Assembly (NCBI RefSeq): GCF_003233845.1
Contig: NZ_QKRB01000036.1
Span: 124,001 to 188,000, forward strand
Direction of reading: 5' to 3'
DNA: 64,000 bases
Source of the DNA: Paenibacillus sambharensis
GTDB lineage: Bacteria; Bacillota; Bacilli; Paenibacillales; Paenibacillaceae
Below are positions 1 to 8,478 of the stretch, one piece after another. The position numbers and the translations under genes were made by a program. How positions within the stretch are numbered: position 1 is the stretch's first letter; every line of letters starts with the position of its first letter. A model generated the notes under the pieces. That model was given only the letters and a program-made list of their open reading frames with translations, ran no database searches and was not told where the DNA came from.

Positions 1-267
1 CTCCATCACCTGCTGGACGAACACATCTGTTGCAACCTGAGTGGTCAGCATATCCACCTGCTGCAAAATCGCCTCCAGCCGGCCGTTCGCCTGAACGGCA
101 GTCTGCTGAATATGCTTCTCCGCGTTATTGGTGAGCAGCCTCGATACCGAGTCATAGGTAATTAGGCCGACAATGCACAGAATGACCAGCATCACAGCAA
201 GGAATCCGAACAGCATCTGATTACGCAGCGTATTCAATCTCGTAAGCTTGTACCGCAACTTGCCCAC
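1..267 (-). CDS. Membrane sensor protein, N-terminal part (likely YesM-type histidine kinase), cut by window start
   Basis: The reading frame starts at GTG 267 behind a GAGGGG Shine-Dalgarno site and runs off the left edge after 89 codons. The product has a basic N-terminus, a membrane segment at about residues 18-38 (LFGFLAVMLVILCIVGLITY), then an extracellular-looking helical stretch rich in Q and T. This layout is typical of the YesM/CHASE-type sensor kinases common in Paenibacillus, but the kinase domains lie outside the window, so a chemoreceptor is also possible. Confidence 0.6.
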   Translation of the reverse strand, partial: MGKLRYKLTRLNTLRNQMLFGFLAVMLVILCIVGLITYDSVSRLLTNNAEKHIQQTAVQANGRLEAILQQVDMLTTQVATDVFVQQVME

Positions 268-371
268 CTCGCCCCTCTGATAACAGAATCAGTGGTTTTA
301 TTAAATCACATTTTGCGGCGGTGTGTGCAAGAAAGTATTTCTATCTGCCTATTCTCATGCCGCCCCATAAC

Positions 372-407
372 AAGAGCCCCGGCGAGTTCTGCCTCGCCGG
401 GGCTCTT
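372..407 (-). terminator. Hairpin downstream of the permease gene
   Basis: A perfect 15-bp GC-rich stem (AAGAGCCCCGGCGAG and its complement) with a 6-nt loop lies about 60 bp after the permease stop and before the next leftward gene. The U-tract is weak, so termination strength is uncertain. Confidence 0.7.
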
Positions 408-465
408 TGCGGGATATGTCATCGGACAAGCCAATCTGCCTAACCCGCACGTATCTTCTGCTGGC

Positions 466-1974
466 TTACATCAGGGATATCGCCAGCACCATGAACGCAA
501 TAAGCGCAATAGCTCCTGCCGCGATTAAAGTGATGGTCTTCAGCAGCTGGTTCTCCTCTGACTGGATGCCGCATAAGGATGCGCCGAGCATGACCCTGGA
601 CGGGCATGCCATAGTAGAATGGGATGAGCTTGCATTTTGAGAGTAGGCAATAAGGTCTGCAGGCAGTCCCGCCTGTCCCGCGGTCTGGATCTGCAGCTTG
701 ATGAACATCGCATTGGAGCCGGTGTTGCTGCCGGTCAGGAAACCGCCAATCCCGCCAATAAGCGGTGAAACAAGCAGGAAGCTGCTCCCGAACAGCGCGC
801 CCGCCGCGCCTGCCAGCAGTGCCGTCATCCCCGCCTCCGCCATGACCTCCGACATGCTGACAAAGGCGGCTGTCGATATCGTGAACGGCACCCACTGCTT
901 CAGTGTTTTCCTCAGACAGTTCAGGAAGACACCGCCGTTAATACGGAAGACTAGCACGGTGAACAAGCAGGTGACAAGCAGCCAGAAGCCCGGAGAATAC
1001 AGGAGCGCCATCGAGAAGGAATACGCCGGCAGTCTGATCACCGCGTGCGACTCAAGGAATTCCTTGAACGGCGTCCACAGCCGCGATATGAAAATCAGCA
1101 CGGTCAATGCCACATAGGGGCTGACCGCCTTCAGCACGCCCATGGCCGCCCCCTGACCCTCACCAGCTGCGGACATTTCGGCTGCGGCTTTCCCGGTTTT
1201 CGCTCCTACTCCAGGCACCATCATGACTGATATGCCGATGGCAAGCGTCAGGAGGGAACTAAGCACCCCTGCAAGCTCCACGCTGACATATTGGTTAAGC
1301 AGCAGCATGGATGCCGCAAAGACAGCCGCATACAGAAGCACTTCCTTCCACCTTCTCTTCAATGCTGCGCGTCCCCCCGCAATTCCAACGGCTGCAGCCA
1401 TGAAGTACAAGAAGACTGGAATGCTTAGCAGGGCCGTTCCGGCGCCAAGCTTATGAAGCGAGATGCCCCCCAGCCCCGCCCCGATAACCGTTCCCGTCGC
1501 AAGTGCTCCCCACGGAACCGCAAGCAGACTGACAAGCCCCAGCAGCGCTGACCTCATGGGACTGAAGCCGAGTGACAGGAAGATCGGCGCCACCATCATG
1601 AAGGCAATGCCGAACCCGCTTGTGGATTCGATAAGCGGTGAGAGACCCGCCGTAATGAGCAGCGCTTGATTGCTGTGATCCCTGGTCACCTGCGAAATGT
1701 AGGAGGCTATAGTCTGAATACCGCCCACACTGTTCATCAGGTGAAACAGCAGGATGCCGAAGAACAGCACATAGGCCGCCACGAAGGCGGTTAAGGAGCC
1801 TTGCACGGAGGCATGTACCAGCCGGTCAGGCCTAATATGGTAGTACGGATACAAGGCTGTAATCGCAACCGCCGCGAGCAGCGACAGCACACCAACCCGC
1901 AGAGACGACAGCTTGAAGAAGAACAGCAGGATAAAGATCAGGATGATGGGAAGCAAAGCTATAACAACTGACAT
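466..1974 (-). CDS. L-lactate permease family transporter (LctP/LutP type)
   Basis: A very hydrophobic protein of about 500 residues with 12 or more membrane segments, carrying the LctP-family signatures SPLIESTSGFGIAF and LVSLLAVPWGALATGT near residues 100-170. The family imports lactate, glycolate or related 2-hydroxy acids by proton symport. The frame is open to 1998, but ATG 1974 is preferred because AGGAG sits 7 nt upstream. It is the last gene of an operon after the aminotransferase and PPDK-like genes, so the true substrate may be a different hydroxy or keto acid handled by those proteins. Confidence 0.85.
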   Translation of the reverse strand: MSVVIALLPIILIFILLFFFKLSSLRVGVLSLLAAVAITALYPYYHIRPDRLVHASVQGSLTAFVAAYVLFFGILLFHLMNSVGGIQTIASYISQVTRDHSNQALLITAGLSPLIESTSGFGIAFMMVAPIFLSLGFSPMRSALLGLVSLLAVPWGALATGTVIGAGLGGISLHKLGAGTALLSIPVFLYFMAAAVGIAGGRAALKRRWKEVLLYAAVFAASMLLLNQYVSVELAGVLSSLLTLAIGISVMMVPGVGAKTGKAAAEMSAAGEGQGAAMGVLKAVSPYVALTVLIFISRLWTPFKEFLESHAVIRLPAYSFSMALLYSPGFWLLVTCLFTVLVFRINGGVFLNCLRKTLKQWVPFTISTAAFVSMSEVMAEAGMTALLAGAAGALFGSSFLLVSPLIGGIGGFLTGSNTGSNAMFIKLQIQTAGQAGLPADLIAYSQNASSSHSTMACPSRVMLGASLCGIQSEENQLLKTITLIAAGAIALIAFMVLAISLM

Positions 1975-2051
1975 AATCGCTCTCCTGTTTACAATCATGG
2001 TGCGCCCTCACCCCGGCAGCAGGGTGAAGGCGCTATTTTTCACACTTACAT

Positions 2052-3977
2052 TCAGCAGTAAACCGTGTGCAGGGCAGCCTGGGCGCTCGCCATCAACGAG
2101 AAGAACATCCGGTCAGGCGGCGTCGAGACATAGTGCAAGCCATGGGGAGCGGCATGTCTGGACAGCCACTGTACCGACTCCCAGGAGCCGGCCACTTCCC
2201 CGCCGAGGCCCATCAGATAATCACGCTTATTCCCGCGCTGCAGAATGACCGTCCGTTTCAGTGTCTGGACAATGGCTTTGCCGACGATCTGTTCATTGAG
2301 GTGCTGGAAGGGGCTCGCGCTCATAATATTCAGCTTGATATATTCCGGAATAATGGAGGCGGCCGAGTCTGCCCGATTCATGTTCAGACAGGCTGCTGTG
2401 AAGTCGTTACCACCGAACAGCACGCCGCTTACCTGCACCCTGTCACCCGAAAGATCCAGAATATCCTCTGCCAGATGGTAGGAGCCCGAGGTCTCGATCA
2501 TCACCGAAATCCCACGCGCCACCGCCTGAGCGTCATACCGGGCCACTACTTTTTCGAAGGTCGTTATAAACATGTCTACTTCCTGAGGGAATGTGACCAT
2601 CGACAGCAGAACCTGAACCTGCACAGGAACACCTTCATTATATGCCCTCATGGCCGCCTGAATGACACCCTCACACCACAGCTCGCATATGTCCTCCCGC
2701 TGCACCGTCACGCGCACGCCTCTGCAGCCATGATACGTTTCGGATTCGCCGGCCAGAACCTGAACGCGGTCAGCGACAGCTTTGTCATTCAGGCCATACT
2801 TGGCAGAGAATTTCGCACTATCGAACGTCTTGTGGAAAATCATATTATAAGGCATGCACAGCAGTCTCACTACAGCAACCGCGCCAGTCCCTACCTTAAA
2901 CACGTCATAGACCATATCTGTAAACCTTGCAAGATAGCTGTCCTTGTACCCGGCATAACCCGGTCCGATTACACCCTCTCCAAGAAACACAATACGCATC
3001 AAATCAATGTCGTCCGCCTGGTTCCACATCCGCTCATCCCGCAGCAAACCAAGCCCGTACTCGCTCTCTTTGAAGTCAATATGGATATGACCATCCACTA
3101 CCGCAATATCACTGGCAAACAGCTTGGTCAGCGCCATTGTCTTAGCTGCGTGCGCTGTCGAGAATACCTTTAAAGCAGCTATCTCCCTCGCTTTATTCTT
3201 CAGCAGCTGAAAGCCTTGAAACTCATGAGATGACGCCACAGTCGTCAGAAATCCCCTATTATTCTGATAAATTGCAGTGGACGTCAGCTGATGCTTCGCC
3301 GCCGCCGGGCCATGTGTATCTAACGACTCCAGGTAACACTCGGCCAGCAGGTCATACAGGCTGAAAATATCCGACGGCCTCGCTTCCAATTCTCCCTTGA
3401 AGATCAACCCGCTGCTTCCGCTCATGGAAACCCGGTCGCCTTCTTGAAGCTCTGCGCCCGGAAAAACAAGTGAATGCATAGGACGCTCTACCGTTAATTC
3501 ACTGCCGTCTTCAAACCGGAAGGTGCGTGGTTGCAGAACATCTGACCGGCGGTATTCACAGCCTACTGCAATCAGGGTCGGTACGCCTTCACAGCTCGCC
3601 TGAACCGGGCAGAAGGTTGTCCGGCCCTTCTGGCTGGTGAAGAAGCCTCGGGAAGCTTTCAGCACATGGAAGTCTTCAAGATTCCCATTCTCCCGGGAAT
3701 AGATAATCGGGACTGAGGTGCCGCGTCTGTCCGCTTCCGCCAGCAGCAGCTCGCCTAGATCTCTATCGAGGACCAGCTGGCCAGAAACATCGCCCGGCAA
3801 AATGCTTTCCCCGGTGCCAACAGCCTTCTCCTGATCAACATGAACAAAGCTTGCGGACAGCAGATTCGTCAAATCTTCTTCCTTCATGTGCATTAATACA
3901 TCCTCGGGAGACTTGGTCCGCCGGGCCAATTGGTCAAGCTCAGTCAAGAAAGGGGTCTTCTCATTCAACTTAAGCAT
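2052..3977 (-). CDS. PPDK-like protein without phosphotransfer residues (PEP/pyruvate barrel)
   Basis: The 641-residue protein aligns by eye with the C-terminal two thirds of pyruvate phosphate dikinase. It has a helical linker (1-55), a swivelling phosphohistidine-like domain (60-205, ending GSSGLIFKGEL) and a PEP/pyruvate TIM barrel (about 280-641). The N-terminal ATP-grasp domain is absent. The phospho-His motif TxRGGxTSHAA reads TSQKGRTTFCPV (residues 114-125), with Phe at the His position. The C-terminal catalytic Cys motif CGEHGG reads GGEVAG (about 592). Residues that bind Mg and pyruvate look kept: LRDERM, VVRLL, MIE and FGGND. It overlaps the aminotransferase gene by 8 bp, which implies coupled translation. 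It may be a pyruvate-dependent aldolase or lyase, or a binding protein; it should not be a dikinase. Confidence 0.75.
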   Translation of the reverse strand: MLKLNEKTPFLTELDQLARRTKSPEDVLMHMKEEDLTNLLSASFVHVDQEKAVGTGESILPGDVSGQLVLDRDLGELLLAEADRRGTSVPIIYSRENGNLEDFHVLKASRGFFTSQKGRTTFCPVQASCEGVPTLIAVGCEYRRSDVLQPRTFRFEDGSELTVERPMHSLVFPGAELQEGDRVSMSGSSGLIFKGELEARPSDIFSLYDLLAECYLESLDTHGPAAAKHQLTSTAIYQNNRGFLTTVASSHEFQGFQLLKNKAREIAALKVFSTAHAAKTMALTKLFASDIAVVDGHIHIDFKESEYGLGLLRDERMWNQADDIDLMRIVFLGEGVIGPGYAGYKDSYLARFTDMVYDVFKVGTGAVAVVRLLCMPYNMIFHKTFDSAKFSAKYGLNDKAVADRVQVLAGESETYHGCRGVRVTVQREDICELWCEGVIQAAMRAYNEGVPVQVQVLLSMVTFPQEVDMFITTFEKVVARYDAQAVARGISVMIETSGSYHLAEDILDLSGDRVQVSGVLFGGNDFTAACLNMNRADSAASIIPEYIKLNIMSASPFQHLNEQIVGKAIVQTLKRTVILQRGNKRDYLMGLGGEVAGSWESVQWLSRHAAPHGLHYVSTPPDRMFFSLMASAQAALHTVYC

Positions 3978-4887
3978 GCGTCATCTCTCCTTGTTTGGAA
4001 TGTCCATATACCGCTGTCCCGTATTCCGGGCAGCCCGTGCGCTTGCTGAATGCTTCCATAACCGCTCTCGTAAAATCCCCCACTTTTCCGTTAGATACAG
4101 GCATGTTGTTAATCCGCACGACACCAACAATCTCTGCATGCGTACCTGTCAGAAACACTTCATCCGCATGAATGAGCTCGTACGGTGTAATATCCCTCTC
4201 TTCCACCTCCACGTTCATCTCGCGTGCAATTTCCAATACATTCTGCCTCGTTATCCCTGATAAGATGGCGTTCGAGGCTCCGGGGGTCAACAGCTTGCCC
4301 CTGGTCCAGATAAACACGTTGCAAATCGTCGATTCCGAAATAAAACCCCGGGCATCCAGCATGATGGCATCGTCAGCCTGATAATCAGCCGCTTCGATTT
4401 TGGCCATAATGCTGTTCATATAATTCAGCGACTTAATCTCATGCGTGGTTGCATCGACGGGATCCCTGCGGGTCGGTACAATCGCTGCAGAGATACCGCC
4501 CTCCTTCCTGCCGGACCCATGCACATTCGGCAAATTCTCCACGATAATGATCAGACCCGGCTTCTTGCAGCCTCTTGGATCAGGTCCAATCGGCCCCACT
4601 CCTCTTGTCACGATCAGACGGATGTACGCATCCATCAGCTCATTCCTCGCAAGTGTTTCGGTTACGAACCCGCCGATCTGCTCTTTCGTGTAAGGCAGCT
4701 CGATCCGGAGGCTCTTCGCGGAACGCAGCAGGCGGTCCAGGTGCTCTTCCAGCTGGAAGACATAACCCGAATAGCATCGTAGTCCTTCATAGATTCCGTC
4801 ACCATACAGCAGACCGTGATCATATACGTTGACCACCGCTTCCTCCCTGCTCTTGAACTCACCATCGACAAAGATTACTGTACTCAC
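3970..4887 (-). CDS. Class IV PLP aminotransferase (branched-chain / D-amino acid type)
   Basis: A 305-residue fold-type IV aminotransferase. It has the YDHGLLYGDGIYEGLRCY start motif, the PLP lysine in HEIKSLNYMNSI (about residue 150), the cofactor segment GFISESTICNVF (about 183-194) and the GTHAEIVGV loop near the C-terminus. Family members transfer amino groups between branched-chain or D-amino acids and 2-oxo acids. The start is GTG 4887 behind GGAGGG. Being first in an operon with a PPDK-like protein and a lactate-type permease suggests catabolism of a specific amino or 2-oxo acid, so it is not given the symbol ilvE. Confidence 0.85.
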   Translation of the reverse strand: MSTVIFVDGEFKSREEAVVNVYDHGLLYGDGIYEGLRCYSGYVFQLEEHLDRLLRSAKSLRIELPYTKEQIGGFVTETLARNELMDAYIRLIVTRGVGPIGPDPRGCKKPGLIIIVENLPNVHGSGRKEGGISAAIVPTRRDPVDATTHEIKSLNYMNSIMAKIEAADYQADDAIMLDARGFISESTICNVFIWTRGKLLTPGASNAILSGITRQNVLEIAREMNVEVEERDITPYELIHADEVFLTGTHAEIVGVVRINNMPVSNGKVGDFTRAVMEAFSKRTGCPEYGTAVYGHSKQGEMTHA

Positions 4888-4916
4888 TACTTTCCCTCCT
4901 ATCCCTTATCTATGAA

Positions 4917-4934
4917 AATCCACTAGAGTGGATT
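4917..4934 (-). promoter_or_regulatory. Palindromic operator at the aminotransferase operon start
   Basis: The inverted repeat AATCCACT-2-AGTGGATT has perfect 8-bp arms and lies just downstream of the -10 box, around the expected transcription start. The position suits repressor binding. The regulator is not identified. Confidence 0.65.
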
Positions 4935-4941
4935 TGCCTTC

Positions 4942-4970
4942 ATAGTATTTGAATATTTTTACATAGTCAA
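4942..4970 (-). promoter_or_regulatory. Sigma-A promoter of the aminotransferase-PPDK-like-permease operon
   Basis: TTGACT (-35) is followed by 17 bp and TACTAT (-10), in AT-rich DNA upstream of the aminotransferase start. It is the clearest promoter in the first 10 kb. Confidence 0.75.
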
Positions 4971-5038
4971 GAATATAATTACAATTTTATGTCATAAAAG
5001 GATTATCCCTACCCCATTCCATTCTCTGCCTTTATGGC

Positions 5039-5079
5039 AAAAAAAAGAGCACAAACCTGATCAGATCAGGTTTGCGCCC
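5039..5079 (-). terminator. Rho-independent terminator of the protease gene
   Basis: On the minus strand a stem reading GCAAACCTGA ... TCAGGTTTGT is followed by eight T residues, 40 bp after the protease stop codon. Confidence 0.85.
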
Positions 5080-5118
5080 TTCCTCGTACCTCTGTAAATC
5101 CATGGTCTGTTAAGCCTG

Positions 5119-6378
5119 TTATCCCGCGAGCTGCACCGCACGCTGAGCGTTGACAATACCAGCGCCGTAATAGGAATCATAGCCGGATGCTCCAGCATCC
5201 GTGGCCGATTGTCTAAGCAGTGCTTCCACCCGGTCAGGTGTCAACGACGAGTTAGCCGCGAGCATCAGGGCCGCAACACCTGCCACATGAGGGGCAGCCA
5301 TCGACGTGCCGGAGAGCGATCTGTAGGAGTTGGACAGATAAGTGCTGTAGATAGCTCCGCCTGGGGCTGTTACATCAAGCGTTGAACCGTAGTTCGAGAA
5401 GCTGCTGCGCGTCAGACTGCTGTCGATAGAACCAACCGAAATCGTACCTGCGCAGTTAGCAGGCGAACCGACGGCTGTATTGGAATTGCCGGATGCGACG
5501 ACAACGACTGCGCCCTTCCCGCGGACATAGTTAATGGCGTCCTGGTAAGCACTGGAGCAGGAAGAAGCACTGCCAAGGCTCAGGTTCAGCACGTCCGCAC
5601 CGCGGTCAGCCGCATAACGCATACCCGATACAATGTTCATTGATGTGCCGCTGCCGCTGGCATTCAGTACCTTGATAGGCATGATCTTCGCGCCGGATGC
5701 CACGCCTGCGATGCCGATCCGGTTGTTGCCGATACCAGCGGCAATACCTGCGACATGTGTTCCGTGTCCTTGGTCATCATTCGCATCTGAGTCTCTGTTA
5801 ACGAAATCATAGCCAGCAACAATGCTGCCTGCAAGGTCAGAGTGGGTTCTGGCTACGCCAGTATCGACTACCGCAATCGTAACACCCGAAAGTGCGGAAG
5901 GGCTGACAAGATCCATAGCCAGCGGTGCCTTAATCGCACTTAACCCCCATTGGCTGGAGACATACGGATCGTTGTAGGATACCGCAATTTGAGCTGGCAG
6001 ATCAGCTGGTTCAGCAGCCTCCATCTCCGTCTCTTCCAGCGTATAGATATAGTTTGGTTCAGCATACTCAACGTTCGGGTTAGCATTCAGCCGCGCGAGT
6101 GCCTTCTCCATCTGAGCGGCATTCTTAAGCTTCATGTAGGTAAGGCCAAGCTGTGCTTCGGTTTCCGTCTTGGCAACCTCCATCGTGCTCATCAGAGCTT
6201 CGGCCTTAAGCGATTTGCTCTTCATCTTCACGATGATGCCGCCTGCTTCATATGGCATGGTGAACTTCTGCTTCGCTGCAGCCCTGCTTGCCTCATCCGC
6301 AGCCGAGGCTTGAACTGAAAACACCGACAACCATACCATCATACCGGACAGCAGCATTCCCATGGACTTCTTCTTCAT
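5119..6378 (-). CDS. Secreted subtilisin-like serine protease (peptidase S8)
   Basis: 419 residues. A signal peptide (basic MKKK, hydrophobic core, SVQASA cleavage region near residue 26) is followed by a propeptide to about 125 containing ALARLNANPNVEYAEPNYIY, an inhibitor-I9-like segment. The S8 catalytic domain has the full triad: Asp in AVVDTGVA (about 172), His in GHGTHVAG (about 205) and Ser in GTSMAAPHVAG (about 358), plus the oxyanion Asn in ASGNSN. It should be exported and self-processed to a mature enzyme of about 29 kDa, for extracellular protein degradation. It forms a single-gene unit with its own terminator. The closest character is thermitase or extracellular alkaline protease. 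Confidence 0.93.
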   Translation of the reverse strand: MKKKSMGMLLSGMMVWLSVFSVQASAADEASRAAAKQKFTMPYEAGGIIVKMKSKSLKAEALMSTMEVAKTETEAQLGLTYMKLKNAAQMEKALARLNANPNVEYAEPNYIYTLEETEMEAAEPADLPAQIAVSYNDPYVSSQWGLSAIKAPLAMDLVSPSALSGVTIAVVDTGVARTHSDLAGSIVAGYDFVNRDSDANDDQGHGTHVAGIAAGIGNNRIGIAGVASGAKIMPIKVLNASGSGTSMNIVSGMRYAADRGADVLNLSLGSASSCSSAYQDAINYVRGKGAVVVVASGNSNTAVGSPANCAGTISVGSIDSSLTRSSFSNYGSTLDVTAPGGAIYSTYLSNSYRSLSGTSMAAPHVAGVAALMLAANSSLTPDRVEALLRQSATDAGASGYDSYYGAGIVNAQRAVQLAG

Positions 6379-6818
6379 TAACTCCCACTCCTTCTCATAT
6401 TCATTGTTAGGGACAGGGCCGACACACCATAGATACTGTTCAGGCTCGTCTCATGCTCTCTACTTAGCAACCACCCCCACCTTCAATATCTTCCTTATCA
6501 CGTAATAATACCTGTCATGTTGTTGAGTAAATTCTAGCACACAACTGAATAGTTGGCTAGCATTTTTTAGTAAATCATCTAATTTATAACTTTAGTCTCA
6601 TTCTTATATAACATGTCCATTACACAGCAAGTGACTTATACGTCGACTCCTGTCAATTACTGCCTCTTCTTCATTAGAAATATAATCATAATACCGTATA
6701 GTCCAGCTGCCAAGCAGCGCAAATAAAAGGACCGGAACAGGGTCCCCTCCCCGGCCGGTCCGAAATCTGCACTGGTGATAATTATGCAGCCCTTCATTAG
6801 TCAACTATATGGGCAGGA
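6379..6818. other. 440-bp intergenic region, protease upstream region and gluconate terminator
   Basis: No convincing gene. The half next to the protease is AT-rich and should hold its promoter. It includes an inverted repeat with CTAGC (6534-6538) and GCTAG (6556-6560) arms around an AACTgaatAGTT core. A 66-codon minus-strand frame (6604-6804) runs through the gluconate operon terminator and is taken as chance. Confidence 0.5.
6723..6761 (-). terminator. Terminator of the gluconate operon
   Basis: On the minus strand GGACCGG ... CCGGTCC forms a stem followed by TTTTATTT, about 60 bp after the gluconokinase stop. Confidence 0.75.
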
Positions 6819-8369
6819 TTAGTCTGCACGAACGCTGTTATGCCTCTCCTGAAACTGGGCGATCTTCTCGTATTCCTCAGCCAGCAGGCGGGGAAGACGG
6901 ATAAAGCTCGGCAGCAGCTCCCGGTAAATACTTGTGGCTGCCTCATCGGGACGGTGGGTGTGAATCGAGCCAACCATGTGCTTCACATCCTCCAGCGAGC
7001 CGATCTCGCCTCTGCCGTACAAGCCGAGCACCACTGCACCAAGGCAGGAGCTTTCGAAGCTCTCCGGAATCGTCACTTCCTGATCGAAGATGTCCGCCAG
7101 CATCTGTCTCCAGAATACCGAGCGCGCAAAGCCGCCTGTCGCCTGGATCCGGTTTGGCCTGCCGATCAGTTCTTCCAGCGCGAGCAGCACACTGTACAGG
7201 TTCATAATAACCCCCTCCAATACAGAACGGATCATATGCTCCTTCTTGTGATGCATGCCAAGGCCGAAGAAGGACCCCCTGGCATTCGGATCCCACAGCG
7301 GGGCCCGCTCCCCGGCCAGATAAGGATGGAACAGAAGACCGCTTGCCCCAGGCGGCACCTGTGCGGCAATATCGGTCAGCATATCATAAGGGTCGCGACC
7401 GAGCCGCCTTGCCGTCTCTACCTCTGCACCAGCCAATTCGTCCCGCAGCCAGCGGAAGATCATACCCCCGTTATTAACCGGCCCGCCGATGACCCAGTGT
7501 TTGTCCGTTAGGGCATAGCAGAAAATCCGGCCCTTCGGGTCCGTTACCGGTTTATTAGTCACAGCACGAATTGCTCCGCTCGTCCCGATTGTTACCGCCA
7601 CTGTTCCCGGCTCAATCGCGTTAACCCCCAGGTTAGACAGCACTCCGTCGCTTGCGCCCACGATAAACGGGGTATCCGCCGGCAATCCTGTCACCTTCGC
7701 GTATTCCTCGTTTAACCCGCTCACACTATGTGTTGTCGGAACGGGCTCAGACAGCTGATCCCGGCTGATGCCGATCAGATCCAGCACGTCCTGGTCCCAG
7801 TCCAGCCTGCTGAGATTGAACAGCCCTGTTGCCGAGGCAATTGAATAATCAATGACATATTGATTAAACAGGCGGAAGAAAACATATTCCTTAATCGATA
7901 TGCATTTCACACCCGGCTGGAAGAGCTCCGCCTGCTCCGCCTTGAGCCATACCAGCTTGGACAGCGGCGACATCGGATGAATCGGCGTGCCTGTGCGCTG
8001 GTAAATCCCATGACCGTCCAGCTCATGCTTGATTTTCTCCGTATATTCGGCACTCCGGTTATCCGCCCACGTAATCGACTGAGTAAGCGGTGTGCCCTCG
8101 CCGTCCACCACGATTAAGCTGTGCATCGCAGAACTGAAGGAGACGAAGCTTACCTGCTCGCCTGGTATATCGGCCTTTACCATACACTGCCTGATTGCCA
8201 TAAGCACAGCCTCGAAGATTTCATCAGGGTCCTGCTCCGCCGCTCCCGGCATTGGCGTATATAGCGGATATTCCACACCAAATCGGCTGACCGCCTGTCC
8301 GTCTCTGCTGAAGAGTACGGCCTTGGTGCTCGTCGTTCCAATATCAACACCTATCATATAATGGGTCAT
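6819..8369 (-). CDS. gntK: Gluconokinase (FGGY carbohydrate kinase)
   Basis: 516 residues, the usual length for FGGY kinases. The N-terminal phosphate-binding loop reads MIGVDIGTTSTKAVLF. The substrate region includes SITWADNRS, the second ATPase motif is VTIGTSGAIRAV (about 260), and the C-terminal FGGY-type segment is ATGGFARSVFWRQMLADIF (about 420). It phosphorylates gluconate to 6-phosphogluconate in the cytoplasm. The start ATG 8369 has AGGAGG 8 nt upstream. Gluconate is assigned from its neighbours, a GntP permease and a 6-phosphogluconate dehydrogenase. From the protein alone, xylulose or another sugar could not be excluded. Confidence 0.9.
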   Translation of the reverse strand: MTHYMIGVDIGTTSTKAVLFSRDGQAVSRFGVEYPLYTPMPGAAEQDPDEIFEAVLMAIRQCMVKADIPGEQVSFVSFSSAMHSLIVVDGEGTPLTQSITWADNRSAEYTEKIKHELDGHGIYQRTGTPIHPMSPLSKLVWLKAEQAELFQPGVKCISIKEYVFFRLFNQYVIDYSIASATGLFNLSRLDWDQDVLDLIGISRDQLSEPVPTTHSVSGLNEEYAKVTGLPADTPFIVGASDGVLSNLGVNAIEPGTVAVTIGTSGAIRAVTNKPVTDPKGRIFCYALTDKHWVIGGPVNNGGMIFRWLRDELAGAEVETARRLGRDPYDMLTDIAAQVPPGASGLLFHPYLAGERAPLWDPNARGSFFGLGMHHKKEHMIRSVLEGVIMNLYSVLLALEELIGRPNRIQATGGFARSVFWRQMLADIFDQEVTIPESFESSCLGAVVLGLYGRGEIGSLEDVKHMVGSIHTHRPDEAATSIYRELLPSFIRLPRLLAEEYEKIAQFQERHNSVRAD

Positions 8370-8478
8370 GTAGAGCCTCCTGCTTCTAACGTTCTAAACT
8401 CCTGCCTCTATATTATTGTACATGAAGAGGATGCGGGAAAGGCAAGGACTTGCCTCTTACGCACCCTCTGAATCTTAG

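Noticed and set aside
2067-3173. A 368-codon open frame on the plus strand
   Set aside because: It is antisense to the PPDK-like gene, has no ribosome site, and its product (rich in H, Q and R) looks like a mirror of GC-biased coding DNA.
2052-3977. Active pyruvate phosphate dikinase (ppdK)
   Set aside because: ATP-grasp domain absent and both catalytic His and Cys positions substituted.
6604-6804. A 66-codon frame between the protease and gluconokinase genes
   Set aside because: It contains the gluconate operon terminator hairpin and lacks a ribosome site.
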